Assembly (NCBI RefSeq): GCF_001884135.1
Contig: NZ_MAOC01000033.1
Location: 1 to 42,832 of the forward strand
Length of the DNA: 42,832 bases
Direction: 5' to 3'
Source: Bacillus nitratireducens
GTDB taxonomy: Bacteria; Bacillota; Bacilli; Bacillales; Bacillaceae_G
Position 1 is the stretch's first letter, and the number at the start of each line of letters is the position of its first letter. The notes below the pieces were generated by a model. The model was not told the origin of the DNA. It did no database searches and saw nothing but the letters and a program-made list of their open reading frames with translations. The translations under genes were made by a program, and so were the position numbers. Below, piece after piece: positions 16,320-25,224 of the stretch.

Positions 16320-16762
16320 GTAATTCACCCCTATGACTGTTCTTTATCTGTTTTTTACCCCTCTTCAAAATTATATCACTGTTTAAAATTATTTGATACA
16401 AATAATTATTTAGATAATTTATAAAATACTATAAAAATATTTAAAACCCCATATTCTCGCTTACAAATATGCCGGAAATATTTTTCGACATTTATAAAAA
16501 ACGGGTTTACTAGGCAAAAAATAAGCATGTCGAAAATATTCGACATGCTTATAAAACCCTTTATATTCCATGTAAATTATATGAGGATATTAATGTAAAG
16601 AACAATATATGTTTCATATTCATCAATCATCGTGACTTTGAATATCTACTTAAAAAGGGATGCAATGACTAGCACTTACAATTAAATATACCCTTTTACA
16701 GTAAAACCAACTTTCTATGTAGATTAAGACTCATTTTATATTTTGCATATAGAGGATATTAA
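16320..16762. other. AT-rich intergenic region without visible genes
   Basis: About 440 bp without a credible ORF. It contains a strong inverted repeat (16521-16552, listed separately) and a degenerate copy of the sequence around it at 16473-16503 (GAAATATTTTTCGACAT.. versus CGAAAATATTCGACAT..). The remainder is AT-rich and probably includes the fadM promoter just upstream of 16319. Confidence 0.6.
16521..16552 (-). terminator. Perfect 14-bp inverted repeat, likely terminator
   Basis: ATAAGCATGTCGAA - AATA - TTCGACATGCTTAT is perfectly palindromic. On the minus strand it is followed by TTTTTTGCC, as expected for termination of the transcript leaving the WXG-like gene, though it lies about 210 nt after that stop codon. 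Confidence 0.65.
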
Positions 16763-17062
16763 TTAATATTTTGGCCCCATCATCATAAACTGATTGGCAA
16801 AACTGTCTACACTTCTTTTATATCTTTCTAAATCACCTTCTATATTTTGAAATTGATTAAGTACATACATTAATTTATCTTCAGTTTCACTTAATCTTCT
16901 TTCAATTTCGCTTGCAGTGTTCCCTTTCCAATTATGAGCTAATAATGTTTTGATAGAATATAGTTTGATTTTGTGATTTTCTAAATCTGATAAACACGCA
17001 GCTAATTGATTGGTTGCCCCTTGTACATCTAAAGAATGTTGAATAACATCATAGTTTTTCAT
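16763..17062 (-). CDS. WXG100-like small helical protein (type VII secretion partner)
   Basis: A 99-residue, all-helical protein with an NWKGNT motif at the turn (W-x-G), long flanking amphipathic helices and a predicted hairpin (residues about 5-40 and 55-90). This matches the WXG100/ESAT-6-like or DUF5082-type partners that accompany type VII effectors. It lies 15 bp downstream of the toxin remnant and shares its transcript. The ribosome site AGGAGGAAATAGC is excellent, so this gene is probably still translated although its partner is broken. In the known TslA system small partner proteins bind the C-terminal targeting domain; equating this one with them is inference. Confidence 0.72.
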   Translation of the reverse strand: MKNYDVIQHSLDVQGATNQLAACLSDLENHKIKLYSIKTLLAHNWKGNTASEIERRLSETEDKLMYVLNQFQNIEGDLERYKRSVDSFANQFMMMGPKY

Positions 17063-17077
17063 GCTATTTCCTCCTAT

Positions 17078-17679
17078 TTAGCCTTCATTATCCACCCGTT
17101 CAAATTCATTTGCCTTTTGATAAATAAAATCTGATGTAGAACGTAGAGATTCCACATAGTTTCTTTGGAATTGATTTACAGCATACGTGATTGTAGGGAT
17201 TAAATTACCATCTACACTAGCCGGTGATTGCTGTAATACTTGTATAATCTTTGAGCTGGCTTCCACGATTTTTTCGTTAATATGATCTATTTCACGTTGT
17301 AAATCTGTTGTAATGGCTTGAATATCCTCAACTTTCAGGTGGATTTCTGTATTCTTAACTTGGCGAATAACGCCATGGGGTTCGGCTACTAACATCGGAC
17401 TTCCATCAGAGTGGAACATTCCTTGAAATGTATCCATAGGGTGTTCTGACATAAGTAAAAGACCCAGTACACCATGAGAAGTTCCATTACTTTTTACAAC
17501 ATATTGTTTACCAATCGGATTTGCACCAAATTGTTCAAAATTCCCTACAGCATCTTTTTCATGTGTATAATCAACAGCCTTATGATCCATTACACCTTCA
17601 TCTACACGTTTTTTGCTTCATCACTTAACAAGCGATAAATATTAGGTGCAGCATATGTTGTCGCATAAAAATCACTCAT
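17078..17679 (-). pseudogene. Truncated, frameshifted type VII lipase-like toxin (reverse arrangement)
   Basis: An intact 170-residue frame runs from ATG 17590 to 17078. Its first 85 residues read as the C-terminal part of an alpha/beta-hydrolase: DAVGNFEQFGANPIGKQYVV and a likely catalytic histidine in MSEHPMDTFQGMF. Residues about 87-165 are an alpha-helical targeting-type domain (KVEDIQAITTDLQREIDHIN..). The frame just upstream, ..MSDFYATTYAAPNIYRLLSD EAKNV*, ends within a run of six A (plus-strand T run 17609-17614). Adding one A restores the continuous reading ..DEAKKRVDEGVMDHKA... Before 17679 the hydrolase homology stops and the DUF1433 gene begins on the other strand, so the toxin's 5' portion (with the GxSxG nucleophile) is missing. 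This fits a dead relic of a lipase-first, targeting-domain-last effector. Confidence 0.72.
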
Positions 17680-17712
17680 TTCATGATATATTTTAATGCA
17701 AGGAGATTCCAA

Positions 17713-18084
17713 ATGAAAAAGAAATTGGTAATTATATTTGTCATAATTTGTATTATAACAGGAGGATATATTGCGATGAAATATGTAGAAAAGAAAAAAC
17801 AGGAAGAGCAATTTTGGAAAAAACAAGAAGCACGAGTGGAAAAGTACATTCGTTATAATGTAAAAGATGTGAAATCTATTACATTTACAAAAAGAGAAAT
17901 AACCCCTATGGGCATTCCACATATAAATGGATATATAAACCAAGATGATAAATTATGGTTTATAGCTAGTGTCAGTACTACAAAAGATTTTGAGGAACAG
18001 CTTACACGTTCTGGAGAACTGGGAAAACTTATAAAAGAACCTGAAAAATCTGTATCCGAAATAGAAAAAGAAGAAAAAAGATAG
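17713..18084 (+). CDS. DUF1433-type membrane-anchored protein, putative lipase immunity
   Basis: A 123-residue protein with one N-terminal membrane segment (residues about 4-22, VIIFVIICIITGGYIAM) and a soluble domain containing KYIRYNVKDVKSITFTKREI.. and TPMGIPHINGYINQDDKLWF, a pattern I associate with DUF1433. In Staphylococcus such proteins are encoded next to type VII-secreted lipases and include immunity proteins. There is no clear lipobox here, so it is membrane- rather than lipid-anchored. The start follows AAGGAGATTCCAA. It faces the toxin remnant convergently where the toxin's 5' end should be. It may persist as an orphan immunity gene against neighbours' toxins (inference). Confidence 0.72.
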   Translation: MKKKLVIIFVIICIITGGYIAMKYVEKKKQEEQFWKKQEARVEKYIRYNVKDVKSITFTKREITPMGIPHINGYINQDDKLWFIASVSTTKDFEEQLTRSGELGKLIKEPEKSVSEIEKEEKR

Positions 18085-18143
18085 AGCATTAATTCAATCA
18101 GCATTCTTCCAAGAACATACGAAATAACTGATTAAACAATCAA

Positions 18144-18194
18144 AAAATGCACAACCTTTTCTCAATATTGTATTGAGAAAAGGTTGTGCATTTT
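18144..18194. terminator. Very long perfect-stem bidirectional terminator
   Basis: Arms AAAATGCACAACCTTTTCTC.. and ..GAGAAAAGGTTGTGCATTTT are perfectly complementary for 24 bp with a 3-nt loop (TTG), A/T runs on both sides. It separates the DUF1433 gene from the convergent DUF2573 gene. Confidence 0.85.
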
Positions 18195-18201
18195 ATTGTT
18201 T

Positions 18202-18447
18202 TTATCCTTCATTTCTCTTCTCTTCATTCAGCCTTTTAATATCCGTAATTAACTGCACCATCTCTTCTTTCGCATCAGGATAAGTCTCATTCCAATGCTT
18301 CACTAAAACTGGCATCGTCTTAGCCATATAAGAATAAAGCGCCCATTTTTGCACCTGCTCTTTTCGCTCTTCGTTACTCTCTCCAAGTAATAGCTCCGTG
18401 TATTTCTCTAGTAATCCATCAAATTGCTCGTTAAACTTTTCACTCAT
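18202..18447 (-). CDS. DUF2573-family protein (YusU-like)
   Basis: An 81-residue, acidic, helical cytosolic protein (MSEKFNEQFDGLLEKYTELL..KWALYSYMAKTMPVLVKHWN). It resembles the DUF2573/YusU proteins of Bacillus, and its position in the yus neighbourhood supports that. No catalytic motif is evident. The ribosome site is AGGAGGAAATAAG. It lies 47 bp downstream of the MTH1187-family gene, with a terminator hairpin in between (18465-18494). Function unknown. Confidence 0.78.
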   Translation of the reverse strand: MSEKFNEQFDGLLEKYTELLLGESNEERKEQVQKWALYSYMAKTMPVLVKHWNETYPDAKEEMVQLITDIKRLNEEKRNEG

Positions 18448-18464
18448 CTTATTTCCTCCTATAT

Positions 18465-18494
18465 GAAAAAAGCAGCGAAGATCGCTGCTTTTTC
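18465..18494. terminator. Terminator between MTH1187-family and DUF2573 genes
   Basis: AAAAAGCAGCGA - AGA - TCGCTGCTTTTT: perfect 12-bp stem with T run on both strands, directly after the 18495-18797 gene's stop. Confidence 0.85.
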
Positions 18495-18797
18495 TTATAA
18501 TTTTGATCGAACAGAGTTTAATTTCTTCTCCATTGTGCTTACTTTATCACGGCGATCATCAATACGAATTGTTGTTGCAACACGTTGTGCACCTTTCGTA
18601 TATGGAACTTCATGCATTTGTTGAATTACTTCTAGAATGACAGGAAGATCTCCTTCAATAACCGTATTCATCGGTGTTAATTGATACTTCACGCGATCTG
18701 CATTTTTCTCTAGCACCTTTTGTACTTCTGCTACATATTCACTAACACTTGGATTACCTGTTCCTACTGGAATAATCGATACGTCAACAATTGCCAT
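18495..18797 (-). CDS. MTH1187-family thiamine-binding protein
   Basis: A 100-residue protein of the MTH1187/YkoF-like superfamily (former DUF77; B. subtilis YqgV). Typical features are VDVSIIPVGTGNPSVSEYVA at the start, a YQLTPMNTVIEGD strand, and a conserved basic tail. The family folds as a ferredoxin-like dimer and binds hydroxymethylpyrimidine or thiamine-type ligands; its exact cellular role is unclear. Ribosome site GGAGGAAGACTACT. Possibly cotranscribed with nothing else, because a terminator follows directly. Confidence 0.87.
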   Translation of the reverse strand: MAIVDVSIIPVGTGNPSVSEYVAEVQKVLEKNADRVKYQLTPMNTVIEGDLPVILEVIQQMHEVPYTKGAQRVATTIRIDDRRDKVSTMEKKLNSVRSKL

Positions 18798-18876
18798 AGT
18801 AGTCTTCCTCCTATTAAATCGCTTCTTATATATCCATTATCTATTTTACCAAAATTTTTATCATTTTAATAATTTG

Positions 18877-20871
18877 TTATTCGTCTACTTTAAACTGCTC
18901 AACCAATCTTTCTAAGTCCTGCATATTCTCTGTCAAACTTTCCATTGTATGAGCCACTTTTTCTAAATGATTAACTTGTGACTCAGTCGCTGTATTAACC
19001 TCTTCAGAAACAGCTGCACTCTCTTGGCTTGTACTAGCAATTGTTTGCATAACTTCTGTAATTTCTTCTTGCTCATGACCTATATTTTGCACTTCTGCTA
19101 CAATCTTTTCGACTGAAGTACTAATTGTGCTTACAACTGACATAATTGTACGGAATTCTGCCTCTGCCTCTGTCGTAACTTTATTTTGTACATCTGCAAT
19201 ATCTTTTAATTTACTTACAACTTCTACAACTCGTTTTACCTCTACTTGTACATCGCCAATCATCGTTGCGATTTCTCCTGTTGCCTCTTTCGATTGTTCC
19301 GCTAACTTTCGAACTTCTTCAGCAACAACAGCAAAGCCCTTACCTTGCTCACCTGCACGTGCTGCTTCAATCGAAGCATTTAAAGCTAGTAAATTCGTTT
19401 GATCCGAAATACCCTTTATAAGCTCTACAACATTTTGAATGGATCCAACTCTTTTCTCTAACTTACCGGATGCTTCTTCCGTATGAACAACGATAGAAGA
19501 TGATTGTGCTCTTGTACGAACTAAATTCCGCATCGTATTTAATCCTTGCTTAGACGCTTCTTCCGCCTTGCCAGTCACTCCCTTTATTTCACCAACGGAA
19601 CCATTCATTTCTTCCATCGATTGCGCCATATTTTCAAGTTGCGCTGAAACCTTATCTACACTATTAGCAAGAGTAGATGCGCCTCCGCTCACATCATCCA
19701 TTGCACCTGAAACTTCTCTACTAGCCGCTACCGTTTCATTCGTTAAATAATACAGATTGTGAGTTGATTGCTGTACTGTCGATACACTATTTTTAATTTC
19801 ACTTACCATTTCATTCATTTGCTCAACCATATGATTAAAGTGATTCGTAAGCGTACCAACCTCATCTTTACTTGTCACCTTCATTTGGAGTGTTAAATCA
19901 CCTTCCGCTACTTTTTGAACGTGATTTGTTAATAGTTGTAATGGTCTTGCTAATCTTCTTGAGAATATATATGACGCAACTATTCCAATTAATAAACTTA
20001 TACACGCCATTAAAATAACCGTATTTCTTGTTTCTACAAGTAAATTATCAATTTCCTCTTTCGGATATACAATCCCTACCTTCCAGTTCATCTTATTAAA
20101 GGTTTGACTATACGCAACTACATCTTTCTTATCTAGTGTCGTTACTGCAAATCTCGTTTCACCTTTATTTAAACTTTTCACAAGTGGTTCTTTCGAAACA
20201 TCTTTCCCAACTTTCCCCGGATATACAAGGGCAATATGTTTATCATTTACGATAAACATTTCCCCGCCATTGTTATATTGAATATTATGGAGTAGTTTTT
20301 GAAGTGTCCCTAGCGATACGTCCATTGCCATAACTCCTAATACTGAGCCATCTTGACCAACAATAGCCTTTGAAACTCCGATACTTAGCTTGCCTGTCGC
20401 AACTTCATAATGTGTTTGTCCCCAAATAATAGAATTCGTATCTGCTTCTGCTGCTTTATACCAAGGGCGACTCGTCGGATCATATCCTTCTGGAATCGTC
20501 CCACCATCTGCAATATTTGCACTTAATGTCTTTTTATCTTTCGTCCCAATATATACGTCTAAAATATCGGGGTGGGATTTTTTAAAATAGGAAAACTCCT
20601 TTAATATAGAACTTTCTTCTTCTGGCGTAACTCCATCTTGTAACATATTTTGAATGCTATAATGGCTCCCATAATACCCCATGCCCTCTTCAATTTGCTG
20701 CATAAATGCATTTAATTGCTCTGTCACAAGATCCATCGTATTTTTAGAATACTGGTCTAAGGAGTGCGTTTCTTTTTCTTTTTGTAATTGATACACAGCT
20801 GTACCTAATATTACAAACATCATAGAAATAAGCACCGAAAACACTACTGCAATTTTTAAACTTCTCAACAT
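18877..20871 (-). CDS. Methyl-accepting chemotaxis protein
   Basis: A 664-residue membrane chemoreceptor. Order: membrane segment 1 (residues about 8-28), extracellular dCache sensor (about 35-275, containing [36 protein letters not shown]), membrane segment 2 (about 281-303), HAMP linker (about 304-357) and the long coiled-coil signalling domain with hairpin tip ([28 protein letters not shown]). The DxxxRPWY motif of the dCache suggests amine or amino-acid ligands as in related receptors, not proven. Ribosome site GAGGGAAG. Monocistronic, divergent from the TrmB-type regulator. Confidence 0.95.
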   Translation of the reverse strand: MLRSLKIAVVFSVLISMMFVILGTAVYQLQKEKETHSLDQYSKNTMDLVTEQLNAFMQQIEEGMGYYGSHYSIQNMLQDGVTPEEESSILKEFSYFKKSHPDILDVYIGTKDKKTLSANIADGGTIPEGYDPTSRPWYKAAEADTNSIIWGQTHYEVATGKLSIGVSKAIVGQDGSVLGVMAMDVSLGTLQKLLHNIQYNNGGEMFIVNDKHIALVYPGKVGKDVSKEPLVKSLNKGETRFAVTTLDKKDVVAYSQTFNKMNWKVGIVYPKEEIDNLLVETRNTVILMACISLLIGIVASYIFSRRLARPLQLLTNHVQKVAEGDLTLQMKVTSKDEVGTLTNHFNHMVEQMNEMVSEIKNSVSTVQQSTHNLYYLTNETVAASREVSGAMDDVSGGASTLANSVDKVSAQLENMAQSMEEMNGSVGEIKGVTGKAEEASKQGLNTMRNLVRTRAQSSSIVVHTEEASGKLEKRVGSIQNVVELIKGISDQTNLLALNASIEAARAGEQGKGFAVVAEEVRKLAEQSKEATGEIATMIGDVQVEVKRVVEVVSKLKDIADVQNKVTTEAEAEFRTIMSVVSTISTSVEKIVAEVQNIGHEQEEITEVMQTIASTSQESAAVSEEVNTATESQVNHLEKVAHTMESLTENMQDLERLVEQFKVDE

Positions 20872-21079
20872 CTTCCCTCAAGCATCTCCTTCTCGATGAA
20901 TTATAACTCTATTAATTACTATATTAAGTATAATAGATAAATATAAAAGCTCAATCTATATAGTATAAAAAATTAAAATTTATTCTCATTTCAATCAACT
21001 TAGTTATTATCTCAACACTTGTGCAAAAACAAATAGTTCATTATCCTTAACATATAATCTCATTCGTTCGGAGGGAACT

Positions 21080-21838
21080 ATGCTACAAAAATTCGGTTTC
21101 TCACAATATGAAAGCCAGGCCTATGAAGTTGTCGTATCAAGCAACGAACCATTAGATGCAACAACTATCGTTAAACATTCAGGTGTTCCAAAAGCAAAAA
21201 TATATGAAGTGTTAGCACGCCTCATTGATAAGGGGATGGTAATGGATTCTGTTTCAGAAAAGAAAAAGTTGTATACAGCATTACCACTCAAGCTAGCAAT
21301 TGAAAAATTAACGACAGAATTCCAATCTAATATTAAAGAACTTGAAAATAATATTTCTAAAAAGTCATTTACAGATGACCGCGTTTGGAGCTTAAAAATG
21401 CAGTCTTCTATTAAAGTACAAAGTAGGCAACTTATAGAAGATGCAAAAGAATCTATACGCATATCCGCATGGAACGATACCCTTTTAGAATATCTTCCTT
21501 TACTAGAACAAAAAACAAAACAAGGTGTCCAAATCGAGTCCCTCATAGTTGGAAAAGTAGAAACAGACTTAGAAAACATGCATTTTCTAATCCCAACTGA
21601 AGAACCTAACGCATTAGAGCGCTACTTACTACTCATCGTTGACGATCGTGAAATTTTATTTGCTGGTGTAGAGCAAGAATCATGGCAAGCGATGAAAACA
21701 ATGTCACAACCTTTCGTGAAGTTCTTTACGGAGTTCTTCTATCATGATGTTGCACTTGCAAAGATTACCCTGAAACACCATGATCTCTTTATGGAAGATG
21801 AGGAAATTAAGAGCTTGTTGATGAAGTTGAGATACTAA
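21080..21838 (+). CDS. TrmB-family transcriptional regulator
   Basis: A 252-residue regulator. The N-terminal winged helix-turn-helix (residues about 5-70: FGFSQYESQAYEVVV..VPKAKIYEVLARLIDKGMV) is TrmB-type; a coiled coil (residues about 75-95) and a C-terminal sensor domain resembling the TrmB/PLD-like ligand-binding region (SIRISAWND..LLIVDDREILFAG) follow. Family members control sugar or central-metabolism genes; no obvious target adjoins it. The ribosome site CGGAGGGAACT is strong. It diverges from the chemoreceptor gene, so the receptor could be a target (inference only). Confidence 0.85.
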   Translation: MLQKFGFSQYESQAYEVVVSSNEPLDATTIVKHSGVPKAKIYEVLARLIDKGMVMDSVSEKKKLYTALPLKLAIEKLTTEFQSNIKELENNISKKSFTDDRVWSLKMQSSIKVQSRQLIEDAKESIRISAWNDTLLEYLPLLEQKTKQGVQIESLIVGKVETDLENMHFLIPTEEPNALERYLLLIVDDREILFAGVEQESWQAMKTMSQPFVKFFTEFFYHDVALAKITLKHHDLFMEDEEIKSLLMKLRY

Positions 21839-21869
21839 AAAAAACGCCTCTATTTCAAGGCGTTTTTTT
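21837..21869. terminator. Shared terminator, TrmB regulator / adhesin
   Basis: AAAACGCC - TCTATTTCAA - GGCGTTTT with A run upstream and seven Ts downstream; it ends next to the adhesin's stop codon (21870-21872), so it serves both convergent genes. Confidence 0.85.
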
Positions 21870-23480
21870 CTACATTTCTTTTCTATTTTTCATTCTTAAC
21901 ACATAAGCACCAGCAATAATAAAACTAATTCCTAAAACGAATAACGACGTAAATTCATTACCGACGCCACCAGTAGCTGGTAAACGAACTTCATTATGAG
22001 TATTAGGTTGTTTTACCGGCTTCACATCAGTGGAAGGTTTCACTTCTCCACTCGGTGTTGGCTTATTTGGCTTAGAAGGAAGTGATGCCTTTTCTTCTTT
22101 CTTATTTTTCACAATATGTTTAATAATTTCTCCATTCTCTTTTATTTCAAATGCGAATGTCTCTTCATTTATTACATATCCATTCGGTGCTAATGTTTCT
22201 TTATACGTGTACTTTCCGTATGCTAGTTTGAATTTCGCTACACCTTGCTCATTTGTTTTTCCTTTTACTACTTCTTTTCCTTGTTCGTTATAAATTGTAA
22301 ACTCTGCATTTGGCAGTTTCGTATTTCCATCCGCTACATCTACTTTCGTTATTTCTAATTCACCTTTTAGATTTTCATTTTTCAACTCTAATACAGCTGT
22401 TTCACCAGTTTTCACTTCAATTTTTTTAACACTTTCGTCTAACACATATCCAGCTGGCGCTTGAATTTCTTTGACGCTATATATACCGATTGGAAGATTA
22501 CCTAGCTCCGCAACCCCCTTATCATTTGTCGTAACATTTTGTTTAAAGTTTTCATTAGAGACTTCAAACACAGCTCCTTTTAATAATTCCTTTTTTTCTC
22601 CTAATTTCATAATCTTTAAAGAGCCTACTGATTCCCAATTTACAGCTAAATCTGTACTGATTTTCTCACTATTTCTTTGTAACAATACCGTTGTATTTTG
22701 AACTTTTCCCGAGCCTTTAAAAGCTATTGCTTGTAAATTTGTTAAAGTAGACTTCACTTTCATTTTAAAATTTCCACTACTCGTATCTTTCGGGATTAAT
22801 ATTTTAAATTTTTCGTTAATTTGTAATGTACTTTTCTCTTCTCCATTTTCATTTACAATTCGAAGTCCTTTAGGAGCATTTTCAGGAAGAATTGTATAAG
22901 AGCCAGAAACCGCATTTGTTTGCACTGCATAAAACCCTGTTTCTAAATAGTCACCTTTTTGTGTAGCAGTTTGTGGATCTACAGGATTAACTTCAAAAAA
23001 CACATCTTGTGATCCAGTTGTATTTTTTGAAGCTTCTACTAACTTCTTCATAAGATTATGTACTCGTTCATTTTTTGCAACTAAATCTTCTTCCGTTAAT
23101 TCATTTGCTGCAATCCATACTGCTAATTGTGTCGCATAATGCGCTTCTTCTACTGTCGCTACACCTAATTCAGATGGGCTTTTTTGAGGATATCCATTTA
23201 ATAAAACACGATATACAGCATCAGATGTTTTTCCCATTTCAGGCAAATCATCCCCATTGGGAGAACGTAAATCAGGCGTTAAACAATACGCAATACTACC
23301 CGAAGCCGTTTTAATTATCTCTGTCTTTATTTCACGCTGTTTCGAATTACTATAGCTCCAATCCATTTTATATGTTTCTCTGTTCATTACTTCTGCCTTC
23401 ACTTGTGGCATTGCAATTCCTAATAAAATAATAAGAGCACTTAAAAAACTAAACCATTTTCCTAACATCTTTCGTTTCAT
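21870..23480 (-). CDS. LPXTG-anchored thioester/SpaA-domain surface adhesin
   Basis: A 536-residue cell-wall protein. It has a signal peptide (MKRKMLGKWFSFLSALIILL.., cleaved near QVKA), then a TQXA thioester domain: C66 in AYCLTPD and Q118 in YATQLAVW would form the internal thioester that captures host amines. After a linking region come two SpaA/Cna-B-type domains (about residues 285-375 and 376-465); each shows the lysine (LKIMKLG, LEITKVD), glutamate (YSVKEIQAP, YTYKETLAP) and closing Asn (LKNEN, VKNKK) expected for isopeptide bonds. A Pro-rich linker leads to LPATG (500-504), a hydrophobic helix and a basic tail. The start at 23480 is chosen over an ATG 5 codons earlier because GGTGGAGAG precedes it. 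No sortase is nearby. Confidence 0.93.
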   Translation of the reverse strand: MKRKMLGKWFSFLSALIILLGIAMPQVKAEVMNRETYKMDWSYSNSKQREIKTEIIKTASGSIAYCLTPDLRSPNGDDLPEMGKTSDAVYRVLLNGYPQKSPSELGVATVEEAHYATQLAVWIAANELTEEDLVAKNERVHNLMKKLVEASKNTTGSQDVFFEVNPVDPQTATQKGDYLETGFYAVQTNAVSGSYTILPENAPKGLRIVNENGEEKSTLQINEKFKILIPKDTSSGNFKMKVKSTLTNLQAIAFKGSGKVQNTTVLLQRNSEKISTDLAVNWESVGSLKIMKLGEKKELLKGAVFEVSNENFKQNVTTNDKGVAELGNLPIGIYSVKEIQAPAGYVLDESVKKIEVKTGETAVLELKNENLKGELEITKVDVADGNTKLPNAEFTIYNEQGKEVVKGKTNEQGVAKFKLAYGKYTYKETLAPNGYVINEETFAFEIKENGEIIKHIVKNKKEEKASLPSKPNKPTPSGEVKPSTDVKPVKQPNTHNEVRLPATGGVGNEFTSLFVLGISFIIAGAYVLRMKNRKEM

Positions 23481-23696
23481 TCTCTCCACCACCATATATA
23501 AATTTCTACATGAAGCAATCTTACTGTTTCATTGTACTTATAGTAAAAAAAAGAGAATAGGTGGTTTTTTTGTAGTATCTTGTCGAATTGTTGAGAAATT
23601 TAAACGGATAAACTGCGAATTTTGAATTTCTCATTCTCATTCTCATTTGACTATTGATAAATAAAGATAATTTGCGCTCAGCCCTTCAAACATAAT

Positions 23697-23730
23697 AAAA
23701 AGGCACTTTCAAAAGTACCTTTCAAATTTG
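23697..23730 (-). terminator. Terminator after small membrane-protein gene
   Basis: On the minus strand AAAGGTACTTT - TG - AAAGTGCCTTT (one G-T pair) followed by TTATT, about 60 nt after the stop of the 56-residue ORF. Confidence 0.55.
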
Positions 23731-23783
23731 CTAAAATTAAATTTCTTTATATCTGTATATAATTATTTTCAAAATAACTACTA

Positions 23784-23954
23784 TTACTTATTCTTCTCCT
23801 TTATCTCCATCAACAGTTCAATAATTTTCTCATTTTGCTCCACTTGTTTCTCTGAATTTTGATAGATGAAACGAACCCATCTAAATATAAAAATTACAAG
23901 AAAGAATGGTATGATCGTAAATAGAAAACCAATTATTGAAAAATTTGAATACAT
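23784..23954 (-). CDS. Small membrane protein with coiled-coil tail
   Basis: A 56-residue ORF with an N-terminal membrane helix (IIGFLFTIIPFFLVIFIF) and a charged cytosolic coiled coil (QNSEKQVEQNEKIIELLMEI). The ribosome site GAGGTGATAGTAC-ATG is good and a terminator follows. I do not recognise the family; short one-helix proteins of this form are common in Bacillus. It lies 80 bp downstream of the MFS gene's terminator. Below the length reported by many gene finders. Confidence 0.65.
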   Translation of the reverse strand: MYSNFSIIGFLFTIIPFFLVIFIFRWVRFIYQNSEKQVEQNEKIIELLMEIKEKNK

Positions 23955-24021
23955 GTACTATCACCTCGCTATATACACCCTTCTCTCCGCCCCTGCTAAA
24001 CCCTTCAATTTTTTACAAAAC

Positions 24022-24052
24022 AAAAAAGAACCTATCAAACGATAGATTCTTC
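24022..24052 (-). terminator. Terminator of MFS transporter gene
   Basis: AAGAATCTATC - GTTT - GATAGGTTCTT on the minus strand (one wobble) followed by TTTTTTG; the stem includes the last codons and stop of the transporter. Confidence 0.75.
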
Positions 24053-25207
24053 TTTCGCGAACTGAGTAGAGCGTCCTCTCGTAATAGAGAAAATCGCACA
24101 AAGCAGTGCCAATATAATGAAAACGCCGCCTACCCAAGCGTTATATATAACAGATGATTTCTCAATAACAACTCCGCCCACTGTTGAGCCAAGTGCAATT
24201 CCTAAATGAAGTGCAGAGTTATTTAAACTTTGCTGAATACCAGCTGATTCTGGCGCAATTTCAATCAAATAGTTTTGCTGTGCTGGCGAAATTGCCCAGC
24301 TCAGCATACTCCAAAGTCCCATCATAATAATGAACAGCGGGAATGAGAATGTCATCATCGGCAACATAAAGATTGCACATGCAAATACGATAATGATGGA
24401 AATAATACTTTTCTTCGATCCCCATTTATCAGCAAGCCAGCCGCCAAGGCCACCTCCAAGTACCGCTGCAATTCCGAAAATGAAGTAAAATACACTAATC
24501 CAGTTCGCTTCCACATGCATCACATCTTTTAAAAATGGTGTTAAGTATGCATACAGTGTTAAATGACCTGTTAAAAATAAAAATGATGTTAACTGTGCAC
24601 TTACAATTTTTTTATCCTTTAACGTAGCAATTTGTTCTCTTATTGATAATACCGATGTTGGTGGTACTTTCGTTAAGAATAATGAAATACAAGCAATCGC
24701 CATAACCGTTAATATTGAAATTAACACAAATGGCGCACGCCATCCATATGCATTTCCGAGTACAAGGCCAAGTGGTACCCCAAGTACGAGCGATCCACTA
24801 ATCCCCATAAAAATGATTCCAATTGCACGCGCACGAAAATGTGGCTCTACTACACTAGAAGCAAGTGTTACTGACAGTGCAATAATAAGCGATCCACTCG
24901 CTGCACAAATTACCCTTGAGAACATTAACATCCCGTAATTCACACTAAATGCCGAAACGATATTTCCAATTAAGAAAATTGATAATGCCACAACATACAA
25001 TTTCTTTCTTTCAAACTTGCCGGTTAATGCTAATAAAACCGGACCTGACAAAGCAAATACTACTGAAAATATTGTTATAAGCTGACCAGCTGCACTAATA
25101 GATACTCCTAAATCATTGGCAACTAAATCGAGCGTTCCTCCTATAATTAGCTCAACCGTTCCGACTACGAAAGCCGCAATAGCTAGAATATACACACGAA
25201 AATTCAA
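24035..25207 (-). CDS. MFS transporter (drug/sugar exporter-like)
   Basis: A 390-residue transporter with 12 predicted membrane segments, of the DHA1-type major facilitator superfamily (YdhP/AraJ-like). It shows the loop-2 motif variant ALTGKFERKKLYV and the symmetric GGGLGGWLADKWGSKKSI in loop 8. Such proteins export drugs or sugars; the substrate cannot be told. I place the start at a TTG (25207) preceded by GGGGAAAG, giving the usual LNFRVYILAIAAFVVG N-terminus; an ATG 40 codons upstream would force translation through the inverted repeat at 25225-25260 and is unlikely. That dyad is probably its operator. Confidence 0.85.
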   Translation of the reverse strand: MNFRVYILAIAAFVVGTVELIIGGTLDLVANDLGVSISAAGQLITIFSVVFALSGPVLLALTGKFERKKLYVVALSIFLIGNIVSAFSVNYGMLMFSRVICAASGSLIIALSVTLASSVVEPHFRARAIGIIFMGISGSLVLGVPLGLVLGNAYGWRAPFVLISILTVMAIACISLFLTKVPPTSVLSIREQIATLKDKKIVSAQLTSFLFLTGHLTLYAYLTPFLKDVMHVEANWISVFYFIFGIAAVLGGGLGGWLADKWGSKKSIISIIIVFACAIFMLPMMTFSFPLFIIMMGLWSMLSWAISPAQQNYLIEIAPESAGIQQSLNNSALHLGIALGSTVGGVVIEKSSVIYNAWVGGVFIILALLCAIFSITRGRSTQFAKEESIV

Positions 25208-25224
25208 GTCTTTCCCCACGCTTT

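Noticed and set aside
17680-17943. Minus-strand frame opposite the DUF1433 gene
   Set aside because: Beyond residue MSDFYATT the translation is the antisense shadow of the DUF1433 gene; only the segment 17602-17679 appears to be toxin-derived.
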